From: Tatumella morbirosei
Lineage (GTDB): Bacteria; Pseudomonadota; Gammaproteobacteria; Enterobacterales; Enterobacteriaceae
Assembly: GCF_000757425.2 (NCBI RefSeq)
Contig: NZ_JPKR02000003.1
Coordinates: 1,302,001 to 1,366,000, forward strand
Length of the DNA stretch: 64,000 bases
Direction: 5' to 3'
Within the stretch, counting starts at the first letter, position 1, and each line of letters opens with the position of its first letter. This document shows positions 19,568-31,955 of the stretch, one piece after another. The notes beneath the pieces are model-generated. The model worked only from the letters and a program-made list of their open reading frames with translations, did not search any database and was not told the origin of the DNA. Both the position numbers and the translations under genes were made by a program.

Positions 19568-20755
19568 ATGCCTGATACCAAAACACTGGAACTGGTCAGA
19601 TCTACCCTTCCTGCTATTGCTGCTGCCGGCCCTGCGGTGACAAAGCACTTTTACCAGAGAATGTTGAGCCATAATCCTGAACTGAAAAATGTGTTTAATC
19701 TGACCAATCAGGTCAATGGCCGTCAGCCGGAAGCCCTGTTTGCTGCACTATGTGCCTATGGCAGCCACCTGGACAATCCCGCAGCTTTGTTGCCAGCCGT
19801 AGAAAAAATTGCCCAAAAACATGTCAGTCTTTCCATAACCCCGGAACAGTATGCAATTGTCGGGGAACATTTATTGGGGACTATTCGTGAATTACTTAAC
19901 CCGGGCGAGGAAGTGATTAATGCCTGGGCAGAGGTATATGGCGTTCTGGCCGGCATCTTTATCAATCGTGAAGAACAGATCTATCAGGCGCACGAACACC
20001 AACCGGGCGGGTGGCGTAATACCAGGCGGTTTATTATCAGTGAAATCACGAAACAAAGTGATGTGATTAAAAGTTTCGTACTGACGCCGGAAGACGCCTT
20101 ACCGGTAGCCGGTTATCTTCCGGGCCAGTACCTGTCAATATATCTGCAACCGGAAGGCTCGCCTTACCGACAAATCAGACAATATTCACTGACACGAAAT
20201 GCCAATGGCCGCGATTACCGGATTGCGGTACGTCATCAGGAAGGTGGAACAATTTCAGGCTGGCTGCATCAGCAGGCAAAATGTGGTGACCTGTTGGAAG
20301 TCGCTGTACCCGGCGGCGATTTTTCCCTGGATGAGTCACTGACACCTGCACCATTAACATTGATCTCCGCCGGTGTCGGTCAGACCCCCTTACTGGCGAT
20401 GCTTCACCAACTGGCAGAACAACATTACCCAGCAGAGGTTAACTGGTGGCATGCCACACACAGCAGCGCCACGCATGCCTTTGCTGATGAAGTGACAGAG
20501 CTTGGCAATCAACTTGAGAAATTCAGCCAGTTAATCTGGTACAGTGCGCCACAAATCGGGGATAATCCTGCATCTCAGTTCAGCGGACGAATGGCGGTGA
20601 GTATGGCCGGAGCAGAACAGCTCAGCCCGCAACATCATTTTTATCTTTGCGGGCCTCTGGCATTTATGCAGTCTGTTTTTGAACAGCTAACAGCGGCCGG
20701 CATTGCGCCTGACCATATCCATTATGAGATGTTCGGGCCACACAAATCCCTGTAG
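19568..20755 (+). CDS. hmp: Flavohemoglobin (nitric oxide dioxygenase)
   Basis: Converts NO and O2 to nitrate with NAD(P)H, protecting against nitrosative stress. 395 residues: globin domain (about 1-140, proximal His in EKIAQKHVSLSI), FAD-binding domain (about 150-255, RQYSLTR) and NAD-binding domain (about 265-395, ISAGVGQTPLLAML, CGPLAFM). The ATG at 19568 follows AAAGGA by seven bases; a TTG two codons upstream is disregarded. Preceded by an NsrR-type operator. Confidence 0.97.
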   Translation: MPDTKTLELVRSTLPAIAAAGPAVTKHFYQRMLSHNPELKNVFNLTNQVNGRQPEALFAALCAYGSHLDNPAALLPAVEKIAQKHVSLSITPEQYAIVGEHLLGTIRELLNPGEEVINAWAEVYGVLAGIFINREEQIYQAHEHQPGGWRNTRRFIISEITKQSDVIKSFVLTPEDALPVAGYLPGQYLSIYLQPEGSPYRQIRQYSLTRNANGRDYRIAVRHQEGGTISGWLHQQAKCGDLLEVAVPGGDFSLDESLTPAPLTLISAGVGQTPLLAMLHQLAEQHYPAEVNWWHATHSSATHAFADEVTELGNQLEKFSQLIWYSAPQIGDNPASQFSGRMAVSMAGAEQLSPQHHFYLCGPLAFMQSVFEQLTAAGIAPDHIHYEMFGPHKSL

Positions 20756-20767
20756 AAAAGAGGGGGG

Positions 20768-20803
20768 TTACCGGGCCTGGCTAAACAATATAAGGCCCGG
20801 TAA
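20768..20803. terminator. Bidirectional hairpin hmp/glnB
   Basis: Ten-base perfect arms TTACCGGGCC and GGCCCGGTAA flank a 16-base A/T-rich loop, between the convergent stop codons of hmp (+) and glnB (-). Short A/T ends support a two-way terminator. Confidence 0.55.
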
Positions 20804-20808
20804 AGCCA

Positions 20809-21213
<405 letters not shown>

Positions 21214-21260
21214 TTATTGACGGCACCACCGGAATGACAATAAAAATAACTGGCAGCAAA

Positions 21261-22595
21261 TTACCCTTTAAAATCGCTCGCGTCCAGTTCATGACGAGAG
21301 AGAAGTTTATAAAATTCAGTACGGTTACGCCCTGCAAGCCGTGCTGCGTGGGTGACATTCCCCCGGGTCATCTGCAGCAGTTTACGTAAATAATTTAATT
21401 CAAACTGATTTCTGGCTTCAGCAAAAGTCAGCAATGCGGTGTTTTCTCCGGCCAGTGCCTGCTCAACCAGACGATCGGTTATCACCGGAGCAGTGCTCAG
21501 CGCTACACACTGTTCAATCACATTGACCAGCTGACGAACATTTCCGGGCCAGCTGGCAGTAATCAGCCGTTTCATGGCCTCAGCCGAAAAACTGCGAATA
21601 TGCGGTTTATGCCGGTCAGCAGCCTGACGCAGCAATGCATTTGCCAGCAACGGAATATCTTCTGCCCTGTCATTCAGTGACGGTAAGCGCAGTGTCACGA
21701 CATTCAGGCGATAATAGAGATCTTCCCGGAATTCCTTTTTTTCCATGGCGTTCGGTAAATCACGGTGAGTCGCCGAAATAATCCGAACATCTATCGCCAC
21801 ATCCTGATTACTGCCTAACGGTCGTACTGTTCGCTCCTGCAGTACCCGCAACAGCTTCACCTGCAACGCCGCGGGCATATCACCAATTTCATCCAGAAAA
21901 AGCGTCCCGCCCTGGGCTGCCTGAAACAAACCTTCCCTGGCGTTTACCGCTCCGGTAAACGCACCTTTCGCATGACCAAATAACTCTGATTCGAGTAATT
22001 GTTCAGGTAAAGCGCCGCAGTTGATCGCGATAAACGGGCTATTTTGCCGCGGACTGGCATGATGAATGGCTTTGGCCAGAACTTCCTTTCCGGTGCCACT
22101 CTGGCCCTGTATTAATATGCTGACATCCGAACGGGCAACCATTTGTGCCTGTTCCAGCAAGCGCATCATCACCGGGCTGCGGGTCACGATAGTGTCACTT
22201 AACTGATGTTCGGTTACCGTTCCGCGCTGGGCCAGCGCCTGGTCAATTGCCTGGTATAAGGCATCACGGTTGACCGGTTTGGTCAGAAAGCTGCACACTC
22301 CCTGTTGGGTCGCCGACACAGCTTCGGGAATCGACCCGTGAGCGGTCAGAATGATCACTGGCATCCCCGGAAACTGTTTCTGGATTTCGCCAAACAGAGT
22401 CAGTCCGTCCATATGATCCATCCGCAGATCACTAATCACCAGATCAACCGGTTCACGAATTAAATGTCGTAACGCATCGGTACCATTTTCGCAAGCAGCC
22501 ACCAGGAATCCCTCGCTACGTAACCGCATGCCGAGTAATTTGAGTATTCCCGGGTCATCATCCACCAGTAATAATCTTGAGGCTTGTTTTGTCAT
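21261..22595 (-). CDS. glrR: Sigma-54 dependent response regulator GlrR (QseF)
   Basis: Response regulator that, when phosphorylated by GlrK, activates sigma-54 transcription of glmY. 444 residues: receiver domain with phospho-acceptor Asp56 (VISDLRMD), AAA+ domain with Walker A GQSGTGKE (about 164) and the sigma-54 contact loop GAFTGA, and a Fis-type DNA-binding C-terminus ([18 protein letters not shown]). Third in the glrK-qseG-glrR operon. Its predicted target sites lie in the same window, upstream of glmY. Confidence 0.97.
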   Translation of the reverse strand: MTKQASRLLLVDDDPGILKLLGMRLRSEGFLVAACENGTDALRHLIREPVDLVISDLRMDHMDGLTLFGEIQKQFPGMPVIILTAHGSIPEAVSATQQGVCSFLTKPVNRDALYQAIDQALAQRGTVTEHQLSDTIVTRSPVMMRLLEQAQMVARSDVSILIQGQSGTGKEVLAKAIHHASPRQNSPFIAINCGALPEQLLESELFGHAKGAFTGAVNAREGLFQAAQGGTLFLDEIGDMPAALQVKLLRVLQERTVRPLGSNQDVAIDVRIISATHRDLPNAMEKKEFREDLYYRLNVVTLRLPSLNDRAEDIPLLANALLRQAADRHKPHIRSFSAEAMKRLITASWPGNVRQLVNVIEQCVALSTAPVITDRLVEQALAGENTALLTFAEARNQFELNYLRKLLQMTRGNVTHAARLAGRNRTEFYKLLSRHELDASDFKG

Positions 22596-22598
22596 CGG

Positions 22599-23273
22599 TT
22601 AATTAGCTTCCTTTTCCTGTCCACCCGCGACGGCAGATGAGTAAATATGCGAGCTCTCCTGGAGATCTGCTGGTTTACGGTTCGACAGCTGACGTTCAAT
22701 GTCGGCCAGCCTTTGCAACTGCTGCCGTTTATCTGATAACGCTTGTTGAAGTTGTTGCTGTTGCAAACGGAGCGCCGCAATTTCATTGTCACTGTTCTGA
22801 CGAAGTTGCTGATATTTCTGCTCAGTTAGTGAAGCATTGAGTTGATTGCTCAGATTGTCGCGCCATAGCTGTAACAGCGGCCTGACTTCGGCAGTGACCT
22901 GAGACTGCCAGGTGGCCATTTGTTCCAGCATCTGCTGGCGTTGCTGATCAGTGATATCCGCCCCGGACAGTAGAATATCGTGACGAAAAGAGTTTACCCA
23001 ACTGTCAGCCATGACCTGTTGCGCCTGACGGTAGTTGTCCGCAGAGGATTGTTGTTGTACGCAATCCATCAACGTTAACCAGTATCGCGGGTCACTTTGC
23101 TGAACGTCAGTCATGTCCTCTGTCACTGAAAGACAGCCAGCCACCGGCTCTCCGGCTGCCAGTGTCGACGGAGGTACGCCACCGGAAACAGTTCTCTTCT
23201 CCTGTTGACTACAGGCCGTCAGTAAAATAATCAGGGATACCGACAACAGACGCAGATGAAGACAGTAGCTCAT
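22599..23273 (-). CDS. qseG: Outer-membrane lipoprotein QseG
   Basis: 224-residue lipoprotein that interacts with the GlrK (QseE) sensor in enteric bacteria. The signal peptide MSYCLHLRLLSVSLIILLTAC ends in lipobox LLTAC (Cys21). Mature part: Gln-rich helical segment with predicted coiled coil at about 140-205 (IAALRLQQQQLQQALSDKRQ). The start overlaps the glrK stop by four bases (ATGA), and glrR begins three bases after its stop, so the three genes are translationally linked. Confidence 0.93.
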   Translation of the reverse strand: MSYCLHLRLLSVSLIILLTACSQQEKRTVSGGVPPSTLAAGEPVAGCLSVTEDMTDVQQSDPRYWLTLMDCVQQQSSADNYRQAQQVMADSWVNSFRHDILLSGADITDQQRQQMLEQMATWQSQVTAEVRPLLQLWRDNLSNQLNASLTEQKYQQLRQNSDNEIAALRLQQQQLQQALSDKRQQLQRLADIERQLSNRKPADLQESSHIYSSAVAGGQEKEAN

Positions 23274-24709
23274 AACCGATCAGTCCCATTAGTCAGCGGT
23301 AATTCAATCCTGAAACATACTTCAGCAGAGTTTTTATTCACCAGTGTCAGTTCACCCTGCATACGTTGGATACAATCTTTCGCAATACTTAACCCCAGCC
23401 CGCTACCCTTTACCGGCCCCCGCCGTTGACGAGCCCCCTGATAGAAAGGCTCAAATATCATTTTCTGCTCATGCTCCGGTATAGCTGTGCCACTGTTAGA
23501 CACATCAATCCAGACTTTGTCACCCTGCCGGCTGGAAGTGAAAACCACCCACCCGCCAGGTTTTCCATAATTAATCGCATTGGAATAAAGATTATCCAAA
23601 GTCCTGGCCAACAACTGACGATCCGCCAGACAATATTGTTCTTCCAGAACGATTTCTGTCTCAATGTTCCTGGCACTGGCGGGAAGCGCATGTGCACTGA
23701 CCACCCCATCTATAACATATTGCAGATCAACGGTTGTCATTCCGCCTCCGCTGTCTGCACTATGTCGATTATAATCCAGTAATTGCTCAATCAGTGTCTG
23801 TAAATGCAGGCTACTCTGGTCAAGTATGGCAACTATCTCTTTTTGTTCACTATTCAGTGGACCACTCACTTCATCCTCCAGCAAAGCACTACCTTCACGC
23901 AGACTCGCCAGAGGCGTTTTAAGCTCATGTGAGAGATGGCGTAAAAATTCGTGGCGTTGTGCCTCCAGCCATGACAAGCGTTCACTCAGCCACACTATCC
24001 GTTGTCCCAGAGATCGAATTTCATCCGGCCCGCGAAAATCGGTGGTTGCATCTATCTCACCGCCTTCTCCAAGGCGATGGATCATTTGTTTGAGGTTTTT
24101 AACCGGCCCGATGATCATCCGTGTGAACAGCAACATAAACACCAGACTGATCAGAAACAGCAACAGAGCCTGCCAGCCAAAGAAAGCCCCACGGTCGGCA
24201 ATTTCATGCTGTAGCTCTAAACCTCGGGTAAATACCCTCTGTCGGGTCTCGTCCACCAACTGGCTGTTCGCTATAGAAAAAGCAATCAGGCTATCAGAGG
24301 CGGTTTCCAGCGGATTGCCCTGTTCACAGCGCAACTGACTAAGTTCAGGTAACAAATGCTGAATTTTCTGCAGGGATTTTAGCTGCGGTAACCGCTGAAA
24401 ATGAGTGCTGGCCATTTGCTGATAGCGCAGATACTGTTGCTGATATAAAGACTCCAGCGTTGGATCATTGAGTACGCAAAACTGGCGGTAATTACGCTCA
24501 ATTTCCAGCGCACTGCGTGCCATAAGTTCACTCAGGCGGACATCGGTAAAGGTATTACGGTTGGTTTCTGCGGCCTGTTCACTCAGGCTGGAAAAACTCT
24601 CCCAAGCCTGCCATGCCAGGATAAGTAATGGCAACAGTACCAGCACAAAGGCCAGCAGTACCAGTTGTCTCAGTGAACGGGGAACAAAACGCCAGCTTTT
24701 CAAGGTCAT
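23270..24709 (-). CDS. glrK: Sensor histidine kinase GlrK (QseE)
   Basis: Membrane sensor kinase partner of GlrR, responding to envelope signals. Two membrane segments flank a periplasmic region (first LVLLAFVLVLLPLLILAW, second LLLFLISLVFMLLF), followed by HAMP, HisKA with the phospho-His in FLRHLSHELKTPLASL, and an HATPase domain (GSGLGLSIAKD). The start is uncertain: ATGs at 24709 and 24715, or TTG at 24703 that aligns with the E. coli start MKRWPVFPRSLRQL. None has a good ribosome site. A much longer frame is open upstream but runs towards glmY and is unlikely. Confidence 0.9.
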   Translation of the reverse strand: MTLKSWRFVPRSLRQLVLLAFVLVLLPLLILAWQAWESFSSLSEQAAETNRNTFTDVRLSELMARSALEIERNYRQFCVLNDPTLESLYQQQYLRYQQMASTHFQRLPQLKSLQKIQHLLPELSQLRCEQGNPLETASDSLIAFSIANSQLVDETRQRVFTRGLELQHEIADRGAFFGWQALLLFLISLVFMLLFTRMIIGPVKNLKQMIHRLGEGGEIDATTDFRGPDEIRSLGQRIVWLSERLSWLEAQRHEFLRHLSHELKTPLASLREGSALLEDEVSGPLNSEQKEIVAILDQSSLHLQTLIEQLLDYNRHSADSGGGMTTVDLQYVIDGVVSAHALPASARNIETEIVLEEQYCLADRQLLARTLDNLYSNAINYGKPGGWVVFTSSRQGDKVWIDVSNSGTAIPEHEQKMIFEPFYQGARQRRGPVKGSGLGLSIAKDCIQRMQGELTLVNKNSAEVCFRIELPLTNGTDRL

Positions 24710-24852
24710 CGCCATCAGTGAATAAAACTCTGATGCTAGCCGGATTAGGCTCCGGAAGGAAGACACTCCGTTGAAAACAGATAAAGGGATATTTCTGTGC
24801 CTCGAACGCATCAGAAGGCCCGGTTGTCCTGACGACAAGCCTGGTGGGAGCA

Positions 24853-25045
24853 GAAAAGTATAACGCCGGGAAACCCGGCGTTATGGAAAAAGGCGGTGCC
24901 TTACTCAACGTTACGCCCGTGGCATGATAACGCAGTATAACTGACGATTATCAACAGTCGGACGGCAGGCACCTTGGGGCATCATTCAAAGTTTATGAGC
25001 TCTTGACCGCTTTCGCAGGGCATCATAAAGAGCAGAATGAGCTGC
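24853..25045 (-). ncRNA. glmY: GlmY-type small RNA
   Basis: In E. coli glmY lies between glrK and purL on the glrK strand, and this spacer holds all its hallmarks. A perfect -24/-12 element (25057-25072) predicts a start near 25045. The transcript begins with GCAGCTCATTC, sharing GCTCATTC with the E. coli GlmY 5' end, and ends at a 10-bp hairpin (24861-24883) followed by TACTTTTC. Its length, about 190 nt, matches the E. coli primary GlmY (about 184). GlmY sequesters RapZ and so protects GlmZ, raising glmS (glucosamine-6-phosphate synthase) expression. Exact ends are inferred; a CGCCTTTTTCC stretch near 24886 could be an alternative end. Confidence 0.82.
24861..24883 (-). terminator. Terminator of glmY
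   Basis: Perfect 10-bp stem TAACGCCGGG / CCCGGCGTTA with a three-base loop, followed on the minus strand by TACTTTTC. It is the strongest hairpin between glmY and glrK and sits about 150 bases before the glrK start. Confidence 0.7.
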
Positions 25046-25056
25046 GGGATGTATGA

Positions 25057-25072
25057 TGCAATAGCTGTGCCA
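25057..25072 (-). promoter_or_regulatory. Sigma-54 promoter of glmY
   Basis: The minus strand reads TGGCACAGCTATTGCA, an exact match to the -24 (TGGCAC) and -12 (TTGCA) boxes with the required ten bases between GG and GC. It is placed about 12 bases before the conserved GlmY 5' end. Confidence 0.88.
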
Positions 25073-25146
25073 TAAAAAACAAGTCTTATTATATCAATCA
25101 GTTAACCCAGAAAAGCCCCCAATAACTCAGTAACCCTCTTCTAAAC

Positions 25147-25164
25147 TGTCTCCACCGGGAGACA
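25147..25164. promoter_or_regulatory. GlrR binding site 1 (TGTC-N10-GACA)
   Basis: TGTC, ten bases, GACA: an exact match to the GlrR activator motif, about 100 bases upstream of the glmY start, a usual distance for a sigma-54 enhancer. Confidence 0.8.
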
Positions 25165-25209
25165 GTTTTCGCCTGAGAACCAGGACTTATTAATTTTCAA
25201 TAAGTTAAG

Positions 25210-25227
25210 TGTCACAAATCGGAGACA
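25210..25227. promoter_or_regulatory. GlrR binding site 2 (TGTC-N10-GACA)
   Basis: Second exact TGTC-N10-GACA element, 63 bases upstream of site 1. A third TGTC at 25244 lacks a proper GACA partner and may be a degenerate third site, as E. coli glmY has three. Confidence 0.78.
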
Positions 25228-25302
25228 GATCGATCATCCAAAGTGTCGCCGGAATAACACTTTTCCTTTATAGCCTTGCCTGTTTTTGGACAATAATACC
25301 GA

Positions 25303-25331
25303 TAAAAAAGCACTCCGGAGAGTGCCTTTTA
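25303..25331 (-). terminator. Terminator of purL
   Basis: Six-bp stem GCACTC / GAGTGC with loop CGGA (25310-25325), followed on the minus strand by six T. It lies 24 bases after the purL stop codon and insulates the glmY control region. Confidence 0.85.
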
Positions 25332-25354
25332 TCAGACGGGCTTGACCGGGCTTA

Positions 25355-28300
25355 TCAGCCCAACTGATGACGCGCATTACGGAAAATACGCATCCATGGA
25401 CTATCTTCGCCCCATTCAGCCGGATGCCAGGAGTTGCTGACAGTACGGAATACTCGCTCCGGGTGAGGCATCATTATAGTGACACGCCCTGAAGTGTTGG
25501 TGACTGCAGTAATGCCTTTCGGAGAGCCATTCGGGTTCGCCGGATAATTTTCGGTGACATTGCCGTAATTATCCACGAAACGCAGCGCAACCAGTTGCTG
25601 TGTTTCCAGAGCATTCAGCTGTTGCTGATCACGCAACTCTGCAAATCCTTCCCCGTGAGATACTGCAACAGGCATCCTCGAACCGGCCATACCGGATAAC
25701 AACAACGACGGGCTCTCTGCCACTTCCACCAGACTAAAACGTCCTTCAAAACGTTCTGACTGGTTACGTACAAAGCGTGGCCACAGTTCACTGCCAGGGA
25801 TGAGTTCGCGCAGATTGGACATCATCTGACAACCGTTACATACCCCGAGCGCCAGTGTCTGATCCCGGTGGAAGAACTGTTCAAAGGTTTCACGAACCCG
25901 TGGATTAAACAGAATCGATTTTGCCCAGCCCTCTCCGGCACCCAGCACATCGCCGTAGGAGAATCCGCCACAGGCAGCAAGCACCTGGAAATCATCCAAT
26001 TGCTGACGCCCGGCCAGCAGATCGCTCATATGCACATCGACCGCATCAAAACCTGCGCGATGGAACGCTGCAGCCATTTCAACATGAGAGTTGACACCCT
26101 GCTCACGTAGCACCGCCAGTTTAGGACGGGCTCCGGTGGCAATCATCGGCGCGGCAATATCTTCCGACGGATCAAAACTCAATGAAACGTTCAGTCCCGG
26201 ATCGTTATTATCCTGTTTCGCCTGATGTTCCTGGTCAGCACATTCAGGGTTATCACGCAGGCGCTGCATCTGCCAGGTAGTTTCTGCCCACCAGTTACGC
26301 AGGGTTGAACGTTTTTCCTGATACACCACCTGACCAGCAGAACGCACGATGAAACCGTCTCCCGGTTGTGCTGAACCCAGAACATGCAGGCATTCGCTCA
26401 GGCCATGTTCGGCGAAGACAGCGCTAACTGCCGACTGCTCCGCGGCAGGGATCTGGATGACGGCACCCAGTTCTTCGGTAAACAGCGCGGCCAGAACATC
26501 CTGGCCCAATGTAGTGATATCAACATCGACACCACAATGTCCGGTAAAGGCCATTTCTGCCAGAGTGACCAGTAAGCCACCATCTGAACGGTCATGGTAA
26601 GCCAGTAATTTCTGTTCAGAAACCAACTGCTGAATGGCATTAAAGAATCCAGCCAGCTGCTGTGCATCGCGTACATCCGCTGGTTTATCACCCAGCTGGC
26701 TGTAGACCTGAGCCAGTGCAGTCGCTCCCAAAGTATTCGCACCAGCCCCCAGGTCAACCAGCAACAGCAGGTTATCGGTCTGTGGCTGCAGCTGTGGTGT
26801 CACGGTACGGCGGACATCTTCAACCCGGGCAAAAGCGGTGATCACCAGCGACAGTGGCGAGGTCATTTCCCGTGGCTCATCATTATGCTGCCAGCGGGTT
26901 TTCATCGACATAGAATCTTTACCGACCGGAATGGTCAGACCCAGCGCGGGGCAGAGCTCTTCTCCGACCGCTTTCACTGCAGCATACAATCCGGCATCTT
27001 CGCCCGGGTGTCCGGCTGCAGACATCCAGTTAGCCGACAATTTCACCCGGGTCAACCCGCCGATATCGGTGGCTGCCAGGTTAGTCAGTGATTCGCCCAC
27101 CGCCAGTCGTGCTGAAGCAGCGAAGTCCAGCAGTGCTACCGGCGCACGCTCACCCAGGGCAAACGCCTCACCATGATAGCTGTCCAGGCTGGCTGTGGTG
27201 ACGGCACAGTTAGCGACCGGCACCTGCCACGGCCCCACCATCTGGTCACGGGCAACCATCCCGGTCACTGAGCGGTCACCAATGGTGATCAGGAAGGTTT
27301 TCTCAGCCACCCCGGGCAGGTGCATGACACGTTTAACTGCATCGGCCACCGAAATTTTTTCCCGGGCCAGTTCTGTGCCTTCTGCTTTCAGAGTGGTCAC
27401 GTCACGGGTCATTTTCGGCGTTTTACCTAGCAATACATCCAGTGGCATATCAATCGGCTGGTTATCAAAATGCTCATCACTCAGGGTCAGGTGCAGTTCT
27501 TCGGTGGCTTCACCGATCACAGCATACGGAGCGCGCTCACGTTGACAGAGTTGTTCAAACAACGCCAGTTTCTCTGGCGCCACAGCCAGCACATAACGTT
27601 CCTGAGATTCGTTACACCAGACTTCCAGCGGGCTCATACCAGGTTCATCACTCAGGATGTCACGCAGATTGAAACGACCACCACGGCCACCGTCACTCAC
27701 CAGCTCCGGCATCGCATTCGATAGCCCCCCGGCGCCAACATCGTGAATAAACAGAATCGGGTTCTGCTCACCCAGTTGCCAGCAACGATCGATCACTTCC
27801 TGACAACGACGTTCCATTTCAGGGTTGTCACGCTGTACAGAAGCAAAATCCAGGTCGGCATCAGACTGGCCGGAAGCCATGGAAGAGGCCGCTCCGCCCC
27901 CCAGACCGATATTCATTGCCGGGCCACCCAGCACAATCAGTTTAGCGCCAATGCTAATTTCGCCTTTCTGCACATGATCGGCACGGATATTACCAATCCC
28001 GCCGGCCAGCATAATCGGCTTATGGTATCCACGCAGTTCCTCGCCGTTGTGGCTGTTAACCTGTGCTTCATAAGTACGGAAATAGCCGTTCAGTGCCGGA
28101 CGACCAAATTCATTGTTAAATGCAGCACCCCCTAACGGGCCTTCGGTCATGATATCCAGTGCTGTAACAATGCGCTCCGGCTTGCCAAAATCCTGCTCCC
28201 AAGGCTGTTCAAAGCCAGGGATTTTCAGGTTGGATACCGAGAAACCCGTCAGACCCGCTTTTGGTTTAGCCCCACGTCCGGTAGCACCTTCATCACGAAT

Positions 28301-29245
28301 TTCTCCGCCGGAGCCGGTCGCGGCTCCCGGCCACGGCGAAATCGCTGTCGGATGGTTATGGGTTTCCACTTTCATCAGGATATGGGCATCTTCCTGGTGG
28401 AAATCATAGATGCCATGTTGGTCATCAGCATAAAAACGCCCGACCTTCGAACCTTCCATGACCGCCGCATTATCCTTATAAGCCGACAATACATGCTCCG
28501 GATTTTTCTCGAAGGTATTCTTAATCATCTTAAACAGTGACTTTGGCTGTTTAACACCGTCAATCACCCAGTCAGCGTTAAAAATCTTGTGACGACAGTG
28601 CTCTGAGTTCGCCTGAGCAAACATATAGAGTTCAATGTCGTTTGGATTACGCCCCAGGGAAGTAAAGGCTGCCAGCAGATAGTCGATTTCATCTTCAGCC
28701 AGAGCCAGTCCCAGGGCAAGATTTGCTTCCTGCAGAGCGACACGGCCACGACCCAGTACGTCCACCGCTTTTACTGGCTGCGGCTGATGATGGGCAAATA
28801 ATTGTTCCGCCTGTGACAGAGAGGTGAATACGGATTCCATCATCCGGTCATGCAACAGTGCTGCCAGTTGGCTCCATTGTGCTTCAGACAGCGTATCGGC
28901 CTGAATGTAGAACGCCAAACCTCTTTCCAACCGCAATACTTTCGATAACTCACAGTTGTGAGCAATATCAGTGGCTTTGGAAGACCATGGAGAAATGGTA
29001 CCCGGGCGTGGGGTCACCAGTAATAAACGTCCGACAGGTTCATGCTCTGCCAGCGAGGGACCGTATTTAAGAAGACGTTGGAGACGATTTTGTTCGTCCT
29101 GAGTCAGCGCTGAGCTAACATCAGCAAAATGCACATATTCGGCATAAATCTCACTCACCGGCAGATGAGCGTCGTGAAAGCTGGTCAACAGTTTGTTAAT
29201 ACGAAATGCCGACAGAGCGGGCGAACCACGCAAAATTTCCATCAT
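25355..29245 (-). CDS. purL: Phosphoribosylformylglycinamidine synthase
   Basis: Large single-chain FGAM synthase; converts FGAR to FGAM with glutamine and ATP in purine synthesis. 1296 residues, same as the enteric family. Linker and AIR-synthetase-like ATP domains occupy about 1-1035 ([31 protein letters not shown]). The C-terminal class I glutaminase (about 1040-1296) has its nucleophile in [10 protein letters not shown] and the His/Glu pair in [10 protein letters not shown]. Starts [15 protein letters not shown] PurR operator lies 92 bases upstream. Confidence 0.98.
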   Translation of the reverse strand: MMEILRGSPALSAFRINKLLTSFHDAHLPVSEIYAEYVHFADVSSALTQDEQNRLQRLLKYGPSLAEHEPVGRLLLVTPRPGTISPWSSKATDIAHNCELSKVLRLERGLAFYIQADTLSEAQWSQLAALLHDRMMESVFTSLSQAEQLFAHHQPQPVKAVDVLGRGRVALQEANLALGLALAEDEIDYLLAAFTSLGRNPNDIELYMFAQANSEHCRHKIFNADWVIDGVKQPKSLFKMIKNTFEKNPEHVLSAYKDNAAVMEGSKVGRFYADDQHGIYDFHQEDAHILMKVETHNHPTAISPWPGAATGSGGEIRDEGATGRGAKPKAGLTGFSVSNLKIPGFEQPWEQDFGKPERIVTALDIMTEGPLGGAAFNNEFGRPALNGYFRTYEAQVNSHNGEELRGYHKPIMLAGGIGNIRADHVQKGEISIGAKLIVLGGPAMNIGLGGGAASSMASGQSDADLDFASVQRDNPEMERRCQEVIDRCWQLGEQNPILFIHDVGAGGLSNAMPELVSDGGRGGRFNLRDILSDEPGMSPLEVWCNESQERYVLAVAPEKLALFEQLCQRERAPYAVIGEATEELHLTLSDEHFDNQPIDMPLDVLLGKTPKMTRDVTTLKAEGTELAREKISVADAVKRVMHLPGVAEKTFLITIGDRSVTGMVARDQMVGPWQVPVANCAVTTASLDSYHGEAFALGERAPVALLDFAASARLAVGESLTNLAATDIGGLTRVKLSANWMSAAGHPGEDAGLYAAVKAVGEELCPALGLTIPVGKDSMSMKTRWQHNDEPREMTSPLSLVITAFARVEDVRRTVTPQLQPQTDNLLLLVDLGAGANTLGATALAQVYSQLGDKPADVRDAQQLAGFFNAIQQLVSEQKLLAYHDRSDGGLLVTLAEMAFTGHCGVDVDITTLGQDVLAALFTEELGAVIQIPAAEQSAVSAVFAEHGLSECLHVLGSAQPGDGFIVRSAGQVVYQEKRSTLRNWWAETTWQMQRLRDNPECADQEHQAKQDNNDPGLNVSLSFDPSEDIAAPMIATGARPKLAVLREQGVNSHVEMAAAFHRAGFDAVDVHMSDLLAGRQQLDDFQVLAACGGFSYGDVLGAGEGWAKSILFNPRVRETFEQFFHRDQTLALGVCNGCQMMSNLRELIPGSELWPRFVRNQSERFEGRFSLVEVAESPSLLLSGMAGSRMPVAVSHGEGFAELRDQQQLNALETQQLVALRFVDNYGNVTENYPANPNGSPKGITAVTNTSGRVTIMMPHPERVFRTVSNSWHPAEWGEDSPWMRIFRNARHQLG

Positions 29246-29336
29246 TAAAGATCTCTCGTCTTCGAAACGCCGGGCGACGCTTCATTGGGCGCAACAGGGG
29301 GAAAACGGGGCATATTATAAAGAAGAAGCCCCCGTT

Positions 29337-29352
29337 ACGAAACCGTTTGCGC
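29337..29352 (-). promoter_or_regulatory. PurR operator of purL
   Basis: The minus strand reads GCGCAAACGGTTTCGT, differing by one base from the E. coli purL PurR box (ACGCAAACGGTTTCGT). It sits 92 bases upstream of the start in the purL-mltF divergent spacer (29246-29517). Confidence 0.8.
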
Positions 29353-29517
29353 AGATTTTATCGGGTTAAATTGCCGATTAAAAAACACACATTTCTTGCT
29401 ATAAAAGTTGCTCTTTGCCTTTTTGTTGCTCAGAATGCACTTCGCGTTGGGGTACTATTCCTGTTTATTTTGTCCTGCCAAAAGGCTGAACCCGGCGCTG
29501 ATTAACGAGATAACTAC

Positions 29518-30954
29518 TTGAAATACTTAAAGTTTAATTATCTTTTGATCGGTCTTGTCACTCTATTACTGGCAATGGCTTTATGGCCTGCGATACCCTG
29601 GCATTCAGGTTCACAAGACACTCTGGCGCAGATTAAATCGCGCGGAGTTTTGCGTGTCAGCACCATAAATTCGTCACTGACCTGGCAAAAGATCAATAAC
29701 AATCCCACGGGGATGGATTACGAACTGGCAAAACGCTTTGCAGATTATCTGGGCGTGAAGCTGGAGGTAACCGTTCGCCCGAATATTGAAAGCCTGTTTG
29801 ATGATCTGAATCATCACCGGGCAGACCTGCTGACAGCGGGCCTGACATGGGACAGCGCGCGTCAGGCGCAATATCGTAGTGGTCCGGCCTACTATTCCAC
29901 GACACAACAACTGGTTTATCGTGTAGATAAGCCGCGGCCAAAAAACCTCGGTGATTTGCATGGCACATTAGCGGTCCCGTCAGAGTCATCATTCGTTCCG
30001 ACACTTGAAGCCGCAAAACAGGGGAAATTTCCACAACTGAGCTGGGAAATTGAGAAAAAACTCAGTCCTCAAGAGATGCTGGAGCAGGTTGCAGATGGGA
30101 AGCTGGATTATACCATTGGTGATTCTGTCACTATCGGTATGATGCAACGCATTCATCCTCGGTTAGCCGTGGCTTTTGATGTCACCAATGAAGTCCCGGT
30201 AAACTGGTATATGGCTAAATCCCCGGATGACAGCCTGAATGCTGCGCTGCTCGACTTTTATAACAGTATTAATGAAGAAGGCACACTGGCCCGGCTGGAC
30301 GAGAAATATTTAGGTCACACCGGCAGCTTTGATTACGTCGATACCCGGACATTTTTACGTGCGATTGACAGTACTCTGCCTTCCCTGCAACCGTTGTTCA
30401 AGAAATATGCCAGCCAGATTGACTGGCGATTACTGGCCGCAATTGCCTATCAGGAATCTCACTGGGATCCACAAGCAACCTCACCGACGGGTGTCAGAGG
30501 AATGATGATGCTGACACGAAACACGGCGGATAGTCTGGAAGTCAGTGACCGGCTCGACGCAGCGGAGAGCATCCGCGGAGGCAGCCAGTATTTACAGAAA
30601 CTGATGGAAAAAATGCCGGAAACTATTCCTCCGGATGAACGCATCTGGTTTGCCCTGACGGCCTATAATATTGGCTACGCACACATGATGGATGCCAGAA
30701 AACTGACGATGAAACAGGGAGGCAATCCGGACAGTTGGACCGATGTGAAAACCCGCCTGCCGTTGCTGGAACAGAAGCGCTACTATAGTCAGACAACCTA
30801 TGGATACGCTCGTGGCGGTGAGGCCTATAATTACGTCGAAAATATCAGGAAATATAACATTAGCCTGGTTGGCTATTTGCAGGAAATACAGAAAAAACGT
30901 CAACCGGATGCCATTCCGGCGACCACCAGCGAACCGCAAATTGCCATGAACTGA
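29518..30954 (+). CDS. mltF: Membrane-bound lytic murein transglycosylase F
   Basis: Outer-membrane-associated enzyme that cleaves peptidoglycan glycan strands. 478 residues: a non-lipobox N-terminal signal ([17 protein letters not shown]), a periplasmic solute-binding-like regulatory domain (about 40-270), and an SLT catalytic domain (about 290-440) with the catalytic Glu in [18 protein letters not shown]. The start is TTG, aligned to E. coli MKKLKINYLF. About 40 residues shorter at the C-terminus than E. coli. Divergent from purL; its terminator lies inside the tadA 3' end. Confidence 0.95.
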   Translation: MKYLKFNYLLIGLVTLLLAMALWPAIPWHSGSQDTLAQIKSRGVLRVSTINSSLTWQKINNNPTGMDYELAKRFADYLGVKLEVTVRPNIESLFDDLNHHRADLLTAGLTWDSARQAQYRSGPAYYSTTQQLVYRVDKPRPKNLGDLHGTLAVPSESSFVPTLEAAKQGKFPQLSWEIEKKLSPQEMLEQVADGKLDYTIGDSVTIGMMQRIHPRLAVAFDVTNEVPVNWYMAKSPDDSLNAALLDFYNSINEEGTLARLDEKYLGHTGSFDYVDTRTFLRAIDSTLPSLQPLFKKYASQIDWRLLAAIAYQESHWDPQATSPTGVRGMMMLTRNTADSLEVSDRLDAAESIRGGSQYLQKLMEKMPETIPPDERIWFALTAYNIGYAHMMDARKLTMKQGGNPDSWTDVKTRLPLLEQKRYYSQTTYGYARGGEAYNYVENIRKYNISLVGYLQEIQKKRQPDAIPATTSEPQIAMN

Positions 30955-30955
30955 G

Positions 30956-31955
<1,000 letters not shown>

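Noticed and set aside
24710-24838. N-terminal extension of GlrK by 43 residues
   Set aside because: The extension has no ribosome site and goes beyond the start region shared with E. coli GlrK; it reaches towards the glmY terminator.
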